Below the pieces are notes generated by a model. It was not told where the DNA came from. It saw nothing but the letters and a program-made list of their open reading frames with translations, and did not search any database. DNA of 22,935 bases from a virus. The stretch lies in the IMG/VR virus record IMGVR_UViG_3300046665_000493, positions 1 through 22,935 of that record. One strand, 5' to 3'. The translations under genes and the position numbers were made by a program. Of this stretch, positions 1 through 6,182 are shown in pieces; position 1 is the first letter of the stretch; every line of letters starts with the position of its first letter.

Positions 1-356
1 AAGTACGCATCGAGCCGGGAGATGCGCTGCTCAAACTCGCGCTCGTCGGCGTCCTTCTCTTCGTCTGGCTTGTCGTGGTCGATCTTGTGGTCGAGGTAGA
101 CCAGCAACACCGACGCGCAGGTAATCTCCTTGATGTCGTCGGTGGTGTGCGCCTCGTGCTGATGCTTCGTGATGTAGTCGCTTAACGCTTGTTTCGCTTC
201 GATTGGAGGCTGCGACTGAGACGGGCTCGTAGCAACTCCTGTGGAGACCTCGGTGGCTCCATCTCGGATGACCCAGACGGCTCGGGTGTCGAGCTTGCCT
301 GCCTTGTAACGAGCTTTCCTCCGGGCGAGGTGCGGGCCTTGGCCGGTACGCGACAT
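1..356 (-). CDS. int: Tyrosine-type site-specific integrase, N-terminal part (cut by left edge)
   Basis: An open frame begins at an ATG at 354-356 and runs unbroken off the left edge (118 codons visible). It starts MSRTGQGPHLARRKARYKAG, then has AVWVIRDG, a following STG and QALSDYITKHQ, and then an alpha-helical stretch with SVLLVYLDHK and FEQRISRLDAY. This order (basic start, 'xVWxIRDG...STG', 'AxxALxxYI', then a SAM-like core-binding domain) is what I know from tyrosine recombinases of alphaproteobacterial phages and islands. The catalytic R-H-R-Y domain would lie outside the window. The first 175 nt overlap the excisionase-like gene in a different frame, so the frame is easily missed. Family assignment rests on N-terminal resemblance only, because no catalytic residue is visible. 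It would recombine phage and host attachment sites. Confidence 0.68.
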   Translation of the reverse strand, partial: MSRTGQGPHLARRKARYKAGKLDTRAVWVIRDGATEVSTGVATSPSQSQPPIEAKQALSDYITKHQHEAHTTDDIKEITCASVLLVYLDHKIDHDKPDEEKDADEREFEQRISRLDAY

Positions 357-592
357 AACTTCCTCATTTCATCAATATCGGCGAGCGTTGTGTACTGCTT
401 GCCTGCGATCACTTCAATGTTGAGACGACCCTTCGCCGCCTCTCTTCTAAGTCCACGCAGCCCAATCGATCCGTCCGGGAAGGCGATGCGAGCAGCGAAC
501 TCCAGCCGCATCGGCGTGTCTCGATAGATGACGCCGATCTCAGTCTGGATTCCTCCAGACTGGATCTTGTTGTCGTTCGCGTGGTCAGGCAT
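182..592 (-). CDS. Excisionase-like small DNA-binding protein (putative recombination directionality factor)
   Basis: A 136-aa protein starting at ATG 590-592, where ATGCCTGA overlaps the stop of the upstream gene by 8 nt. Residues about 28-85 contain MRLEFAARIAFPDG, GLRREAAKGRL, IEVIAGKQYTTLADIDEM and LCRVPAKA. This 'winged helix then arm' pattern is what I associate with small proteins encoded just upstream of integrases in alphaproteobacterial elements (MerR/excisionase-like). The C-terminal third is Ser/Pro/Arg-rich, probably disordered, and is the part encoded in the overlap with int. A role as excisionase or regulator of Int is inferred from position and resemblance. It could instead be a transcriptional regulator. 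Confidence 0.66.
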   Translation of the reverse strand: MPDHANDNKIQSGGIQTEIGVIYRDTPMRLEFAARIAFPDGSIGLRGLRREAAKGRLNIEVIAGKQYTTLADIDEMRKLCRVPAKARTSPGGKLVTRQASSTPEPSGSSEMEPPRSPQELLRARLSRSLQSKRNKR

Positions 593-866
593 CGCTCGCC
601 TCGAAGAGCGGATCGCGGATCAGTTTGCAGTCGGCCCTGATCCGCTCGGCCTCCTCGTTCTCGCCATAGTCACAGTCACCGCAGCGGGTGCATTTGTGGA
701 CCGGTACCGAGCAGATGCAGGTGTCCTGCCTGTCGTCGCAGCTGGCACAGCACCCGCCGAACGACTTCATGTCGCAGCCCAGCTCCCGGCAGGTGGCCGT
801 CGCTGCGATCCGTTCGAGCCGGGCTACCTCCGCCTTGGCTGCCTCGATCTGCTCAGTCAGGCTCAC
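585..866 (-). CDS. Cys-rich small protein, probable zinc binder
   Basis: A 93-aa protein. Residues 1-25 form a charged helix (SLTEQIEAAKAEVARLERI). Eleven cysteines then follow at about 26, 31, 39, 40, 43, 50, 52, 59, 62, 65 and 80, including CTRCGDC. The spacing suggests one or two zinc sites rather than disulfides in a secreted protein, since there is no signal peptide. It is coupled to both neighbours: its ATG shares a 4-nt ATGA with the upstream stop, and its stop overlaps the next start by 8 nt. I do not recognise a named family. Function unknown; a regulatory or adaptor role is only a guess. Confidence 0.72.
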   Translation of the reverse strand: MSLTEQIEAAKAEVARLERIAATATCRELGCDMKSFGGCCASCDDRQDTCICSVPVHKCTRCGDCDYGENEEAERIRADCKLIRDPLFEASDA

Positions 867-1039
867 TGCGCCTCTCCGATCAGGATGCGCTTGCTATCGC
901 GGACGTTGCCGATCCAGCAGTTGGTGATGCCCGTGTAGCTCCGGATGTCCTTGTGGTGCATCTCGGCCTCAGCCTCGGAGTCGTAGGGGCCGGCCTGATA
1001 GTCCTTACCCATGAGGGTGTAGTTGACGTAATGCTTCAT
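863..1039 (-). CDS. Small hypothetical phage protein (58 aa)
   Basis: A 58-aa protein beginning [20 protein letters not shown], with a compact alpha/beta-looking pattern and a C-terminal NCWIGN segment. A longer in-frame extension to 1258 exists, but it is out of frame with, and overlaps, the upstream gene and has Arg/Gln-rich shadow composition. ATG 1039 forms a standard ATGA overlap with the upstream stop, so I chose it. The 'YxAGPYxSxxEAxxHxxDI' pattern resembles short phage early proteins I have seen without known function. No catalytic motif, signal or membrane segment. Confidence 0.72.
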   Translation of the reverse strand: MKHYVNYTLMGKDYQAGPYDSEAEAEMHHKDIRSYTGITNCWIGNVRDSKRILIGEAQ

Positions 1040-1359
1040 GGCTTTTTCCCAAATACGCTGTCGACGCTGGGGCCTCGCTCGGGCGGCGCCGACCAGCTCT
1101 TGATCCTGTTCTTCGGAACGAAGCGCTCGCCTCGGACCTGGAAGTCCTGCGTCTGGCGAGCGCGGTTGAGTTTGGCAACCAAGACCTTGAAGCCAGCGAG
1201 CACGGCTTCGTCCTGAGACCGGAAGTTCTTGGGCTTGCCGTCTGTATCGTTGACCCACATGGGCGGTTCGCCCGGAATGCCAAAGGTCGCCTGATACAGC
1301 CCGTCGATCTCCTTGTGGTTGACCGCTGACGAGTAAAAGGCGCTGGCAATCTTCGTCAT
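1036..1359 (-). CDS. Hypothetical phage protein (107 aa)
   Basis: A 107-aa basic protein starting [20 protein letters not shown]. The centre ([15 protein letters not shown], then [18 protein letters not shown]) reads as a short beta region followed by an amphipathic helix. The tail ([17 protein letters not shown]) is basic and Pro-rich. The start at 1357-1359 forms an ATGA overlap with the thyA stop, and the gene ends in an ATGA overlap with the next start. I recognise no family. Its place between thyA and the 58-aa gene says only that it belongs to the same transcript. Confidence 0.72.
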   Translation of the reverse strand: MTKIASAFYSSAVNHKEIDGLYQATFGIPGEPPMWVNDTDGKPKNFRSQDEAVLAGFKVLVAKLNRARQTQDFQVRGERFVPKNRIKSWSAPPERGPSVDSVFGKKP

Positions 1360-2195
1360 ACGGACACCTGAGCCTTTATGCTGGGATGGGGGTCGTAATC
1401 GACCAACTCGAAGTCCTCGTAGCGGAACGAGAAGATGTCCTTCACGTCGGCGTTGAGCTTCATGGTTGGCAAGGGGCGCGGATCTCGCGTCAGCTGAAGT
1501 CGAGCCTGGTCGAGATGGTTGAGGTAGAGGTGCGTGTCGCCGAACGAATGCACGAAGTCGCCGGGCTCGAGTCCGGTTACCTGGGCAATCATCATGGTGA
1601 GCAGCGCATAGGACGCGATGTTGAAGGGCACGCCGAGGAACACGTCGGCCGAGCGCTGATAGAGCTGGCACGACAGCTTGCCGTTGGCGACGTAGAACTG
1701 GAACAGGCAGTGGCACGGCGGCAGCGCCATCTGATCGACCTCAGACGGATTCCATGCCGATACGATCAGGCGCCGAGAGTTCGGATTATTCTTGATCATG
1801 TCGACGACGCTGGCGATCTGGTCGATGCTGCGACCGACGTAGGCGACCTGGAGCGCATCCTGCATGTGATCAGGCGCGCGGTCATAAGCGGGCCAGGAGC
1901 GCCATTGTGCGCCATAGACGGGGCCGAGGTTGCCGAACTCGTCCGCCCACTCGTCCCAGATCGTGACGCCGTTGTCGCGCAGGTACCTGATGTTGGTGTC
2001 GCCCCGCAGGAACCACAGCAGCTCGTGGATGATGGCCTTCAGCGGCAGCTTCTTCGTCGTTAGCAGGGGGAATCCCTCGGACAGGTCGAAGCGCATCTGG
2101 TGGCCGAAGATCGACATCGTGCCGGTGCCGGTACGGTCGCCCTTGAGGACGCCATCGTTGAGGATTTTCGCGAGCAGTTGTTTGTATGCGAGCAT
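1356..2195 (-). CDS. thyA: Thymidylate synthase (ThyA)
   Basis: Converts dUMP to dTMP using methylene-tetrahydrofolate. The protein is 279 aa, close to the usual 264-ish. Diagnostic blocks are [19 protein letters not shown] (N-terminal folate/phosphate region), [17 protein letters not shown], the catalytic ALPPCHC (nucleophile Cys161), [20 protein letters not shown] (substrate-binding region; the Asn in FNIASY is the residue expected for dUMP rather than dCMP) and HSFGDTHLY. It should therefore be a true ThyA, not a hydroxymethylase. I start at ATG 2195; an upstream in-frame TTG at 2207 has no better ribosome site. A copy of the TTGCATTC motif lies 24 nt upstream. With NrdJ and the MazG-like genes it fits phage dNTP supply. 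Confidence 0.97.
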   Translation of the reverse strand: MLAYKQLLAKILNDGVLKGDRTGTGTMSIFGHQMRFDLSEGFPLLTTKKLPLKAIIHELLWFLRGDTNIRYLRDNGVTIWDEWADEFGNLGPVYGAQWRSWPAYDRAPDHMQDALQVAYVGRSIDQIASVVDMIKNNPNSRRLIVSAWNPSEVDQMALPPCHCLFQFYVANGKLSCQLYQRSADVFLGVPFNIASYALLTMMIAQVTGLEPGDFVHSFGDTHLYLNHLDQARLQLTRDPRPLPTMKLNADVKDIFSFRYEDFELVDYDPHPSIKAQVSV

Positions 2196-2218
2196 GTTCA
2201 GATCCAAGAGCTAGTAGG

Positions 2219-2240
2219 TTGCATTCGCGTTCAAATTGCG
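2219..2240 (-). promoter_or_regulatory. Degenerate copy of the TTTGC-N6-GCAAA element upstream of thyA
   Basis: The plus strand reads TTGCATTCGCGTTCAAATTGCG, which contains TTGCATTC and an offset TTCAAATTGC. It lies in the short gap between the 162-aa gene and thyA, 23 nt from the thyA ATG. It is the weakest of the set, but its place fits the other copies. Confidence 0.4.
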
Positions 2241-2259
2241 CTTTGCTTCGGCCATGGTT

Positions 2260-2748
2260 TCAAACGGCCTCCGGGGGGATCGGGATCGACTTAAGGAGCA
2301 GATCAACCTGTGCCTTGAGCTGCCGGATCTCGTCGCGCTGAGCCCGGTTCTCAAAAAGCTTCTCGTTGTTGGACGTGATCAGCTCCTTGATGCGATCCTC
2401 CGCGACCGTGGCATCGACGAGCAGATCCTCCACCGCATCAAGCACGCGCGGTAGCGACCGCATCATGCCCGTCAGGAAGCGAGCGCGCTCGGCGGCGTCC
2501 GGCGTGTTGCCGGTCATCGCCAGCACCAAGCCGCTTCCAGCGATCCGGACCGAGTGCATCACGGTCTTCTCTGGCAACGAGGTGTTCTCGCGGGTCTTGG
2601 CGAGATGGGTCTTCATCTCATCGACATGACCTTCGTCCGTCAGCTCGGCTGAACCAACCCATTCCGGGTCCGCTACAAACTTCAGGAACTTCCTCGCTTC
2701 GCGAACGAACGAGAGCATCTCTTGGTCGGTGTTCTGCTTGTCTGACAT
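2260..2748 (-). CDS. Hypothetical coiled-coil protein (162 aa)
   Basis: A 162-aa, mostly helical acidic protein starting MSDKQNTDQEMLSFVREARK. The N-terminal half carries FLKFVADPEWVGSAELTD. The C-terminal quarter (DRIKELITSNNEKLFENRAQRDEIRQLKAQVDLLLK) is a convincing coiled coil of about 40 residues, suggesting dimerisation or attachment to a partner. No enzyme motif, signal peptide or membrane segment. It is the first gene after the strong terminator of the TAXI gene, so it probably needs its own promoter in the 2749-2820 gap, but I see no clear one. Family not recognised. Confidence 0.78.
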   Translation of the reverse strand: MSDKQNTDQEMLSFVREARKFLKFVADPEWVGSAELTDEGHVDEMKTHLAKTRENTSLPEKTVMHSVRIAGSGLVLAMTGNTPDAAERARFLTGMMRSLPRVLDAVEDLLVDATVAEDRIKELITSNNEKLFENRAQRDEIRQLKAQVDLLLKSIPIPPEAV

Positions 2749-2820
2749 TTTGATGCCTTATGCTGCTTCGCGTAGTTCGCGGGGTGAAGGAGTCGGAGTG
2801 ATCTGGAAAATTGACAAATG

Positions 2821-2864
2821 AAAAAAGGTGACGCGCCCCAGGGACAGAAAACCTGGGGCGCGTC
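2821..2864 (-). terminator. Strong Rho-independent terminator after the TAXI gene
   Basis: A perfect 13-bp inverted repeat (2830-2842 GACGCGCCCCAGG with 2852-2864) has a 9-nt loop. On the minus strand it is followed by ACC and six T (2821-2826). It lies 46 nt past the TAXI stop, in the 161-nt gap before the next gene. This is one of only two classical terminators in the window and isolates the accessory block from the thyA-int segment. Confidence 0.93.
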
Positions 2865-2909
2865 GGGGACGGCAGAGTTAGCGCTCGCCGGCCCTCCCCG
2901 CGGGGGTCG

Positions 2910-3794
2910 TTACTTCGGCTGAACGAGCTTCGCGATGTCGGGCTTGGCGTTGGCGAAGCCGTCAACGATCTTCTCGAAGTCGTTGCTGTGAGCCGCGATC
3001 CAGTCGCGGTTGGCAACGAACACGGCGTCGACCTGGATGGTGTCGACCGACTTCGAACCACCGAACATGCCGGTCGGCTGGATACCCTTGTAGGTGTTGG
3101 CCGGGATCTCGCCGTAGGTGTAGACGGGCTGACCGCGGCTATCCTTGGCGTTCTTCGTCATGTCGCGGTCGTCGGTGGCGACCAGGGCAACGCTGTCGGC
3201 GTACTTCGGCGCTTCGTTCTTGAGGAACGATGCATTCAAAGCCGTGACGATCAGGGCGCACTGCACTTCCGAACCGTCGTTGACGGCGCTCAGGGCGAGG
3301 GTGCCAGCCAGGTCGGACGTGCGAACCTTGCCGTAGCGCGCCTTGTCGGCTGCAACGAAAGCGGCCCACGTCGTGTTGGCGCCCGAACCTTCGGGACCGA
3401 TGGCGACCGTGAAGTTGGAGTTCAGGTCGACCATGCGGGCGGAGGTGTAGGCCTTGCGGTTGCAGATCAGGTTCGCCTGCTCCTGGTAGAGCACGCCGGC
3501 ACGCTGGAGCGCCGAGATCGCCTTGGCGTTGCGGCTGGAGTAAACGAGCAGCGCGTCGGACTGGACGAACGCGCCGTCGCACTCGCCAGCCGTGACCTTG
3601 TCGAGGTTGTCCAGCGAACCCTTGGTCTCGACGACCTCGACCGCCGGAGCGTGACGCTTCAGGTGCTGACCAGCAGCGTAGTAGTTGAGCTTCTGATTAC
3701 CGGTGCAGAGACGGAACTTGTCCGCAGCCTGCGCCGAGGTGGCCGCCGAGAGGCCGATGGTTGCTGCGGCGATCAACAGAAAGAGCTTCTTCAT
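2910..3794 (-). CDS. Secreted TAXI/TRAP-type periplasmic solute-binding protein
   Basis: A 294-aa protein with a clear Sec signal peptide: MKKLF, a hydrophobic core LLIAAATIGLSAA, and a cleavage site near TSAQA/ADKF (residues 1-23). The mature part has FRLCTGN, VEVVETKGSLDNLDKV, GECDGAFVQSDALLVYS, VAIGPEGSGANTTW and SEVQCALIVTALN. This matches the order seen in TAXI-family binding proteins: a glycine turn after strand 1, then 'G(S)xxNL..l..GexD.afvQsD'. Such proteins deliver small organic acids or amino acids to TRAP permeases, but no permease is encoded here. ATG 3794 is chosen because it gives the signal peptide and has AAGGAG upstream; an in-frame TTG at 3833 lies inside the operator-like motif. 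It ends at a strong terminator and looks like a lysogen-conversion (moron) gene. Substrate unknown; the family call is moderately sure. Confidence 0.82.
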   Translation of the reverse strand: MKKLFLLIAAATIGLSAATSAQAADKFRLCTGNQKLNYYAAGQHLKRHAPAVEVVETKGSLDNLDKVTAGECDGAFVQSDALLVYSSRNAKAISALQRAGVLYQEQANLICNRKAYTSARMVDLNSNFTVAIGPEGSGANTTWAAFVAADKARYGKVRTSDLAGTLALSAVNDGSEVQCALIVTALNASFLKNEAPKYADSVALVATDDRDMTKNAKDSRGQPVYTYGEIPANTYKGIQPTGMFGGSKSVDTIQVDAVFVANRDWIAAHSNDFEKIVDGFANAKPDIAKLVQPK

Positions 3795-3806
3795 GTAGTT
3801 CTCCTT

Positions 3807-3822
3807 GCCTGCATTTGCAGGC
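3807..3822 (-). promoter_or_regulatory. Inverted repeat in the TAXI gene leader
   Basis: GCCTGCA-TT-TGCAGGC is a perfect 7-bp inverted repeat sitting between the TTGCATTCAAACAAAC motif (3824-3840) and the ribosome-binding site of the TAXI gene. The same heptamer pair, with the arms in reversed order, occurs in the terB leader (6639-6657). It may be an RNA hairpin or a second operator. Confidence 0.5.
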
Positions 3823-3823
3823 G

Positions 3824-3840
3824 TTGCATTCAAACAAACG
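3824..3840 (-). promoter_or_regulatory. TTTGC-N6-GCAAA-type element upstream of the TAXI gene
   Basis: The plus strand reads TTGCATTCAAACAAACG, a near-palindromic copy (half-sites TTGC and ACAAA around the ATTCAA spacer). It lies 29 nt upstream of the ATG in the 54-nt gap after the 37-aa gene. It is nearly identical to the copies at 11778 and 17135. Confidence 0.65.
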
Positions 3841-3848
3841 CGAGGGGA

Positions 3849-3962
3849 CTAAAAAAACCAGCGGGAGATGGGCTTCCGCATGGTGATCTTGATGGCGGCG
3901 GTGACGATCAGATAGAGACCGCACGCATCGAGAAGGTGGTTGGCGAGAAAGACACCGTACAT
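3849..3962 (-). CDS. Small single-pass membrane peptide (37 aa)
   Basis: A 37-aa ORF from ATG 3960-3962, starting two nucleotides after the stop of the upstream gene and thus probably translationally coupled. The sequence MYGVFLANHLLDACGLYLIV then TAAIKITMRKPISRWFF has a hydrophobic span from about residue 3 to 25 and a basic C-terminal tail. This predicts one membrane helix with the tail in the cytoplasm. No homologue is recognised. It directly precedes the secreted TAXI binding protein. It could be a membrane partner of that protein, an inhibitor peptide, or an unrelated moron. Confidence 0.6.
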   Translation of the reverse strand: MYGVFLANHLLDACGLYLIVTAAIKITMRKPISRWFF

Positions 3963-3964
3963 GG

Positions 3965-4354
3965 CTAAGCCTCGATGGCGTTGGGCAGGCCCGTTGCCGC
4001 GTTGTAGGTCTGGTCTGCGGTGCGGGCGAGCCGGGTCGGGTCTTCGCCGTTCATCAGCAGACGCTTGATCTCCTGGACCAGGAACGCCACGCCGACGACG
4101 ATGTTCGGGATGTCGCCGCCGTAGCTGCGGAAGCCGCTCCAGTCCTTCGGATAGCAGTCCGGGATTTCCTTGAAGGCCCACTCCATATCGAAGCGGTGAT
4201 CAAAGGTCGCTTCCAGCTGGGCGAAACCGGCTGCGAAGAGCTGGCCCCTGGTTACGTCGGCTCTCTCGTTCTGCTGGCCCCACATCTTGTTCTGAAGGCC
4301 GATCTCGCCAAGTACCAGTTCGAGGGCCTTCGTCTCTGCTTCAGTTGCGTTCAA
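3965..4354 (-). CDS. Hypothetical helical phage protein, weakly NTP-pyrophosphohydrolase-like
   Basis: A 129-aa protein. I choose the TTG at 4352-4354 because AAAAGGAG lies 6-8 nt upstream; the longer ORF to 4387 begins inside the regulatory motif. The sequence has LVLGEIGLQNKMWGQQNERA near the start. Short phage proteins I associate with all-alpha pyrophosphohydrolases often begin with a similar 'EI..Q..KWG.QN' motif, but the EExxE metal site is not evident here. The middle (DMEWAFKEIPDCYPKDWSGF) and the hydrophobic helix PNIVVGVAFLVQEIKRLL are distinctive. Family call is weak; the existence of the gene is well supported. Confidence 0.72.
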   Translation of the reverse strand: MNATEAETKALELVLGEIGLQNKMWGQQNERADVTRGQLFAAGFAQLEATFDHRFDMEWAFKEIPDCYPKDWSGFRSYGGDIPNIVVGVAFLVQEIKRLLMNGEDPTRLARTADQTYNAATGLPNAIEA

Positions 4355-4380
4355 GGTCAGTCTCCTTTTGCAGTGGTGTA

Positions 4381-4394
4381 TTTGCATTCAAGCG
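4381..4394 (-). promoter_or_regulatory. TTTGC-N6-GCAAA-type element
   Basis: The plus strand reads TTTGCATTCAAGCG. The left half-site and spacer are perfect, and the right half-site is only GC. It lies 26 nt upstream of the TTG start at 4354, in the gap after the MazG-like gene. Confidence 0.55.
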
Positions 4395-4402
4395 CACGAG
4401 AA

Positions 4403-4425
4403 AGCAAGCGAAAAGTTCGCTCGCT
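4403..4425 (-). terminator. Hairpin after the MazG-like gene, possible weak terminator
   Basis: A 10-bp stem (4403-4412 with 4416-4425, one G-U pair) has a 3-nt loop and begins at the last base of the MazG-like stop codon. The minus-strand downstream run is only TTCTC, so termination would be inefficient. It could instead protect or process the transcript. Confidence 0.4.
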
Positions 4426-4838
4426 CAGTACTTCTTTCCGCCCGCCTTTGCGCGGTTCTCCAGCTTGTGGTCCGGCCGGGTCGCGTTGACCAAAGCCTTC
4501 GCCACGGCCGGCGCGCCCAGGTCGTATCCCATGGCGCCTGCCAAGTCGCCGACGCGGAACAGAACGTCGACCAGCTCAACGGCAATGCCGGGAAACTGGG
4601 GCAGCTTGTCGTCCATGGCGTCCGTGCGATGCGCTTCGAGTGCCTCGGAAGCTTCGCGCATGACGAGGGCCAACTTGACCGGAACCATCAGAGGGTTCTT
4701 GCGCAGATCTTCTCCGGTCACTGGGTCGATCCACCAATGGGCGGCCATCTTGTGGGTGATGCGGACGAGGGAGTTGATGGATCTCTGCAGCTCCTCGACG
4801 TCCGCTTGGTTGAAGTTGTCGTTCGCTACTACGGTCAT
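4425..4838 (-). CDS. MazG-like nucleoside triphosphate pyrophosphohydrolase
   Basis: A 137-aa all-alpha protein. Hallmarks are REASEALEAHR (Glu62 and Glu65, the ExxE metal site), DDKLPQFPGIAVELVDVLFR (Glu88 and Asp91, the ExxD site), VGDLAGAMGYDLGAP, and a tail with RPDHKLENRAKAGGKKY. This pattern is typical of phage and bacterial MazG-fold enzymes that hydrolyse (d)NTPs to (d)NMP and PPi. The likely roles are cleaning up unusual nucleotides or steering the dUTP/dUMP supply for ThyA; a (p)ppGpp-related role is also proposed for some MazG proteins. It overlaps the upstream gene by ATGA. The N-terminus has the ANDN motif common in proteins of rhizobial phages. Confidence 0.85.
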   Translation of the reverse strand: MTVVANDNFNQADVEELQRSINSLVRITHKMAAHWWIDPVTGEDLRKNPLMVPVKLALVMREASEALEAHRTDAMDDKLPQFPGIAVELVDVLFRVGDLAGAMGYDLGAPAVAKALVNATRPDHKLENRAKAGGKKY

Positions 4839-5164
4839 GATGCCTCCTTAAATCGGAACTCGTCAGCCAGGTCCTGGAACATCCGGACCACCTCTTGCTG
4901 ATTACGTCCAGTCTGGTCGTTCCAATCGAATGGATGCTTGCCCAGCTGGGTTTTTATCAATGGGACGAAGCGCGCATACGCGCCTCGGTCGTCTTCGCCA
5001 GCTGCTCGGCGGATCGCGCCCTCAATGTCGAAGGTGCGAGCCTCACGGCTGAATACGGGGACCGGCTTACCAAGCCCATCCCGTGCGCAGGTCTTCTGCG
5101 TCCACCGTCCGCGCTTTGAAAACAGCAACAGGCACCGTTCCACAATTTCGAGTTCGGAGAACAT
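4835..5164 (-). CDS. DUF6197-like hypothetical phage protein
   Basis: A 109-aa protein beginning MFSELEIVERCLLLFSKRGR, followed by WTQKTCARDGLG and FDIEGAIRRAAG. A first helix, then 'W.Q...ARD..G' and 'A....GA...A', is the layout I recall for DUF6197, a family of small actinobacterial and phage proteins of unknown function. The start at 5162-5164 lies within the 3' end of the upstream gene. The nearest GGAG is 13 nt away, farther than ideal. It ends in an ATGA overlap with the MazG-like gene. Assignment to the DUF is from memory of the pattern. Confidence 0.68.
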   Translation of the reverse strand: MFSELEIVERCLLLFSKRGRWTQKTCARDGLGKPVPVFSREARTFDIEGAIRRAAGEDDRGAYARFVPLIKTQLGKHPFDWNDQTGRNQQEVVRMFQDLADEFRFKEAS

Positions 5165-5363
5165 TGCGCTTGCTGAACTCCCATTCGAATGATGCGATAC
5201 GGCTGATGTCGCGGCGGCCGAGCCTCATGAGGTCGAACGCCAGGGTGTGGAGGGGGACTCTCGACGGGAGGGAGACGAAATCAGGCGGGGTGTAGACCGC
5301 CTGATCCGTTTCCTTGTCGATGATCCAGAGGCGCTTGTGCCTCTTGGCTACGAAGAGGTGCAT
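5067..5363 (-). CDS. Hypothetical protein (98 aa) with a long overlap into the next gene
   Basis: Starts at ATG 5361-5363 (MHLFVAKRHKRLWIIDKETD) with AGG 6 nt upstream. It continues YTPPDFVSLPSRVPLHTLAF and ISRIASFEWEFS. Codons up to about 5165 lie outside any other gene and look coding. The last 98 nt overlap the DUF6197-like gene in another frame, so the C-terminal 30 residues may be under dual constraint. No known family, signal or membrane segment. Basic, probably cytoplasmic. Confidence 0.62.
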   Translation of the reverse strand: MHLFVAKRHKRLWIIDKETDQAVYTPPDFVSLPSRVPLHTLAFDLMRLGRRDISRIASFEWEFSKRNVLRTRNCGTVPVAVFKARTVDAEDLRTGWAW

Positions 5364-5428
5364 CAGTGACCTGCAATGCAGCGGGCGACCCCGTAGGCGC
5401 AGATGCACCAAACGAACAGGATCGCCAA
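5363..5428 (-). CDS. Possible 21-aa hydrophobic peptide
   Basis: The 84-nt gap between the terC stop and the next ATG contains an open frame ending at 5363-5365, in a TGATG junction with the downstream start. From a TTG at 5426-5428 it encodes LAILFVWCICAYGVARCIAGH, a hydrophobic span rich in Cys. There is no ATG in frame and the AGGTGG is too close to the TTG, so translation is uncertain. The TGATG junction and membrane-like composition are the only support. Confidence 0.28.
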   Translation of the reverse strand: MAILFVWCICAYGVARCIAGH

Positions 5429-5447
5429 CCACCTCAGCTGGTCTGCA

Positions 5448-6119
5448 TCAGGCAGCCTCAGCAACGACCTCTTCCTTCTTGAAGAAGCGGACGCCGAAGC
5501 CGATGAGCAGGACCAGAGCCGTTCCCGAAGCGGCGGCCAGGTAGTGGCTCGCGTAGGGCGCTGCCCACGGGTCAGCAGCGATGATGCCGCCAGCAACCCA
5601 GCCCAGCAGAGCCGCGCCGGCCCAGGTCAAGATCGGGAATCGGCCGATGACCGCCGAGATGATGGCACTGCCGGCGATCACGAGCGGGATCGACAGGAGC
5701 ACGCCGAGTGCCATCAACAGGGTTGACCCATTCGACAGGGCGGCGATGGCCATGACGTTGTCGAGGCTCATGCTGGCGTCCGCGACCGCGATGGTCCAGA
5801 TCGCTGCGCCCAGGGTGATCACCTTCTTGGCGGGACCGGCTTCGTCGTCGCCACCCATGACCAGCTTGGCCGCGACCCAGAGCAGGAAGAGTCCGCCGAT
5901 GATGCTCAGGGCAGGCACGCCCAGGAGGAAGGAGGCGAAGAACGACATGACGACGCGCAGGCCGATGGCCGCCGCGGTGCCGCCGACGATGCCCCACTTC
6001 TGCTGGTTCTCCGGGAGCTGCCGGCTGACGAGGGCGATGACGACCGCATTGTCGCCGGAGAGCAGAAGGTCGATCCACACGATGCCAAGCAGCGCGACCC
6101 AGAAGATATGGTCAAACAT
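5448..6119 (-). CDS. terC: TerC/YjbE-family integral membrane protein
   Basis: A 223-aa multipass membrane protein. It has the two family signatures: WIDLLLSGDNAVVIALV near the N-terminus and ADASMSLDNVMAIAALS in the second half. These are the 'GDN' and 'S(L)DN' acidic motifs inside membrane helices 1 and 4-5. About seven hydrophobic segments are seen. Members of this family are linked to tellurite resistance and to metal-ion (notably Mn) homeostasis. Start at ATG 6117-6119 with TTGGAG 6 nt upstream; a longer in-frame start at 6131 lacks a ribosome site. The tail FFKKEEVVAEAA is cytoplasmic-like. It follows terB, and such a pair is unusual in a phage region. Probable lysogen cargo. Confidence 0.9.
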   Translation of the reverse strand: MFDHIFWVALLGIVWIDLLLSGDNAVVIALVSRQLPENQQKWGIVGGTAAAIGLRVVMSFFASFLLGVPALSIIGGLFLLWVAAKLVMGGDDEAGPAKKVITLGAAIWTIAVADASMSLDNVMAIAALSNGSTLLMALGVLLSIPLVIAGSAIISAVIGRFPILTWAGAALLGWVAGGIIAADPWAAPYASHYLAAASGTALVLLIGFGVRFFKKEEVVAEAA

Positions 6120-6146
6120 TGTAGACTCCAAAAAATGAAAGAGGGT

Positions 6147-6168
6147 CGGGCGGCCCGAAGACCGCCCG
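6147..6168 (-). terminator. Hairpin between terB and terC, possible attenuating terminator
   Basis: A perfect 7-bp CGGGCGG/CCGCCCG stem has an 8-nt loop, 15 nt past the terB stop. On the minus strand it is followed by ACCCTCTTTCATTTTTT, so a T-run exists but 12 nt late. It may reduce terC relative to terB expression. Confidence 0.5.
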
Positions 6169-6182
6169 TAGTTCTCGTTCGC

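Noticed and set aside
3229-3240. Another copy of GCATTCAAA
   Set aside because: It lies inside the TAXI coding sequence and has no right half-site. One chance copy in 23 kb is unremarkable.
2988-3968. 326-codon plus-strand frame
   Set aside because: It is antisense to the TAXI gene, whose signal peptide, domain pattern and terminator all support the minus strand.
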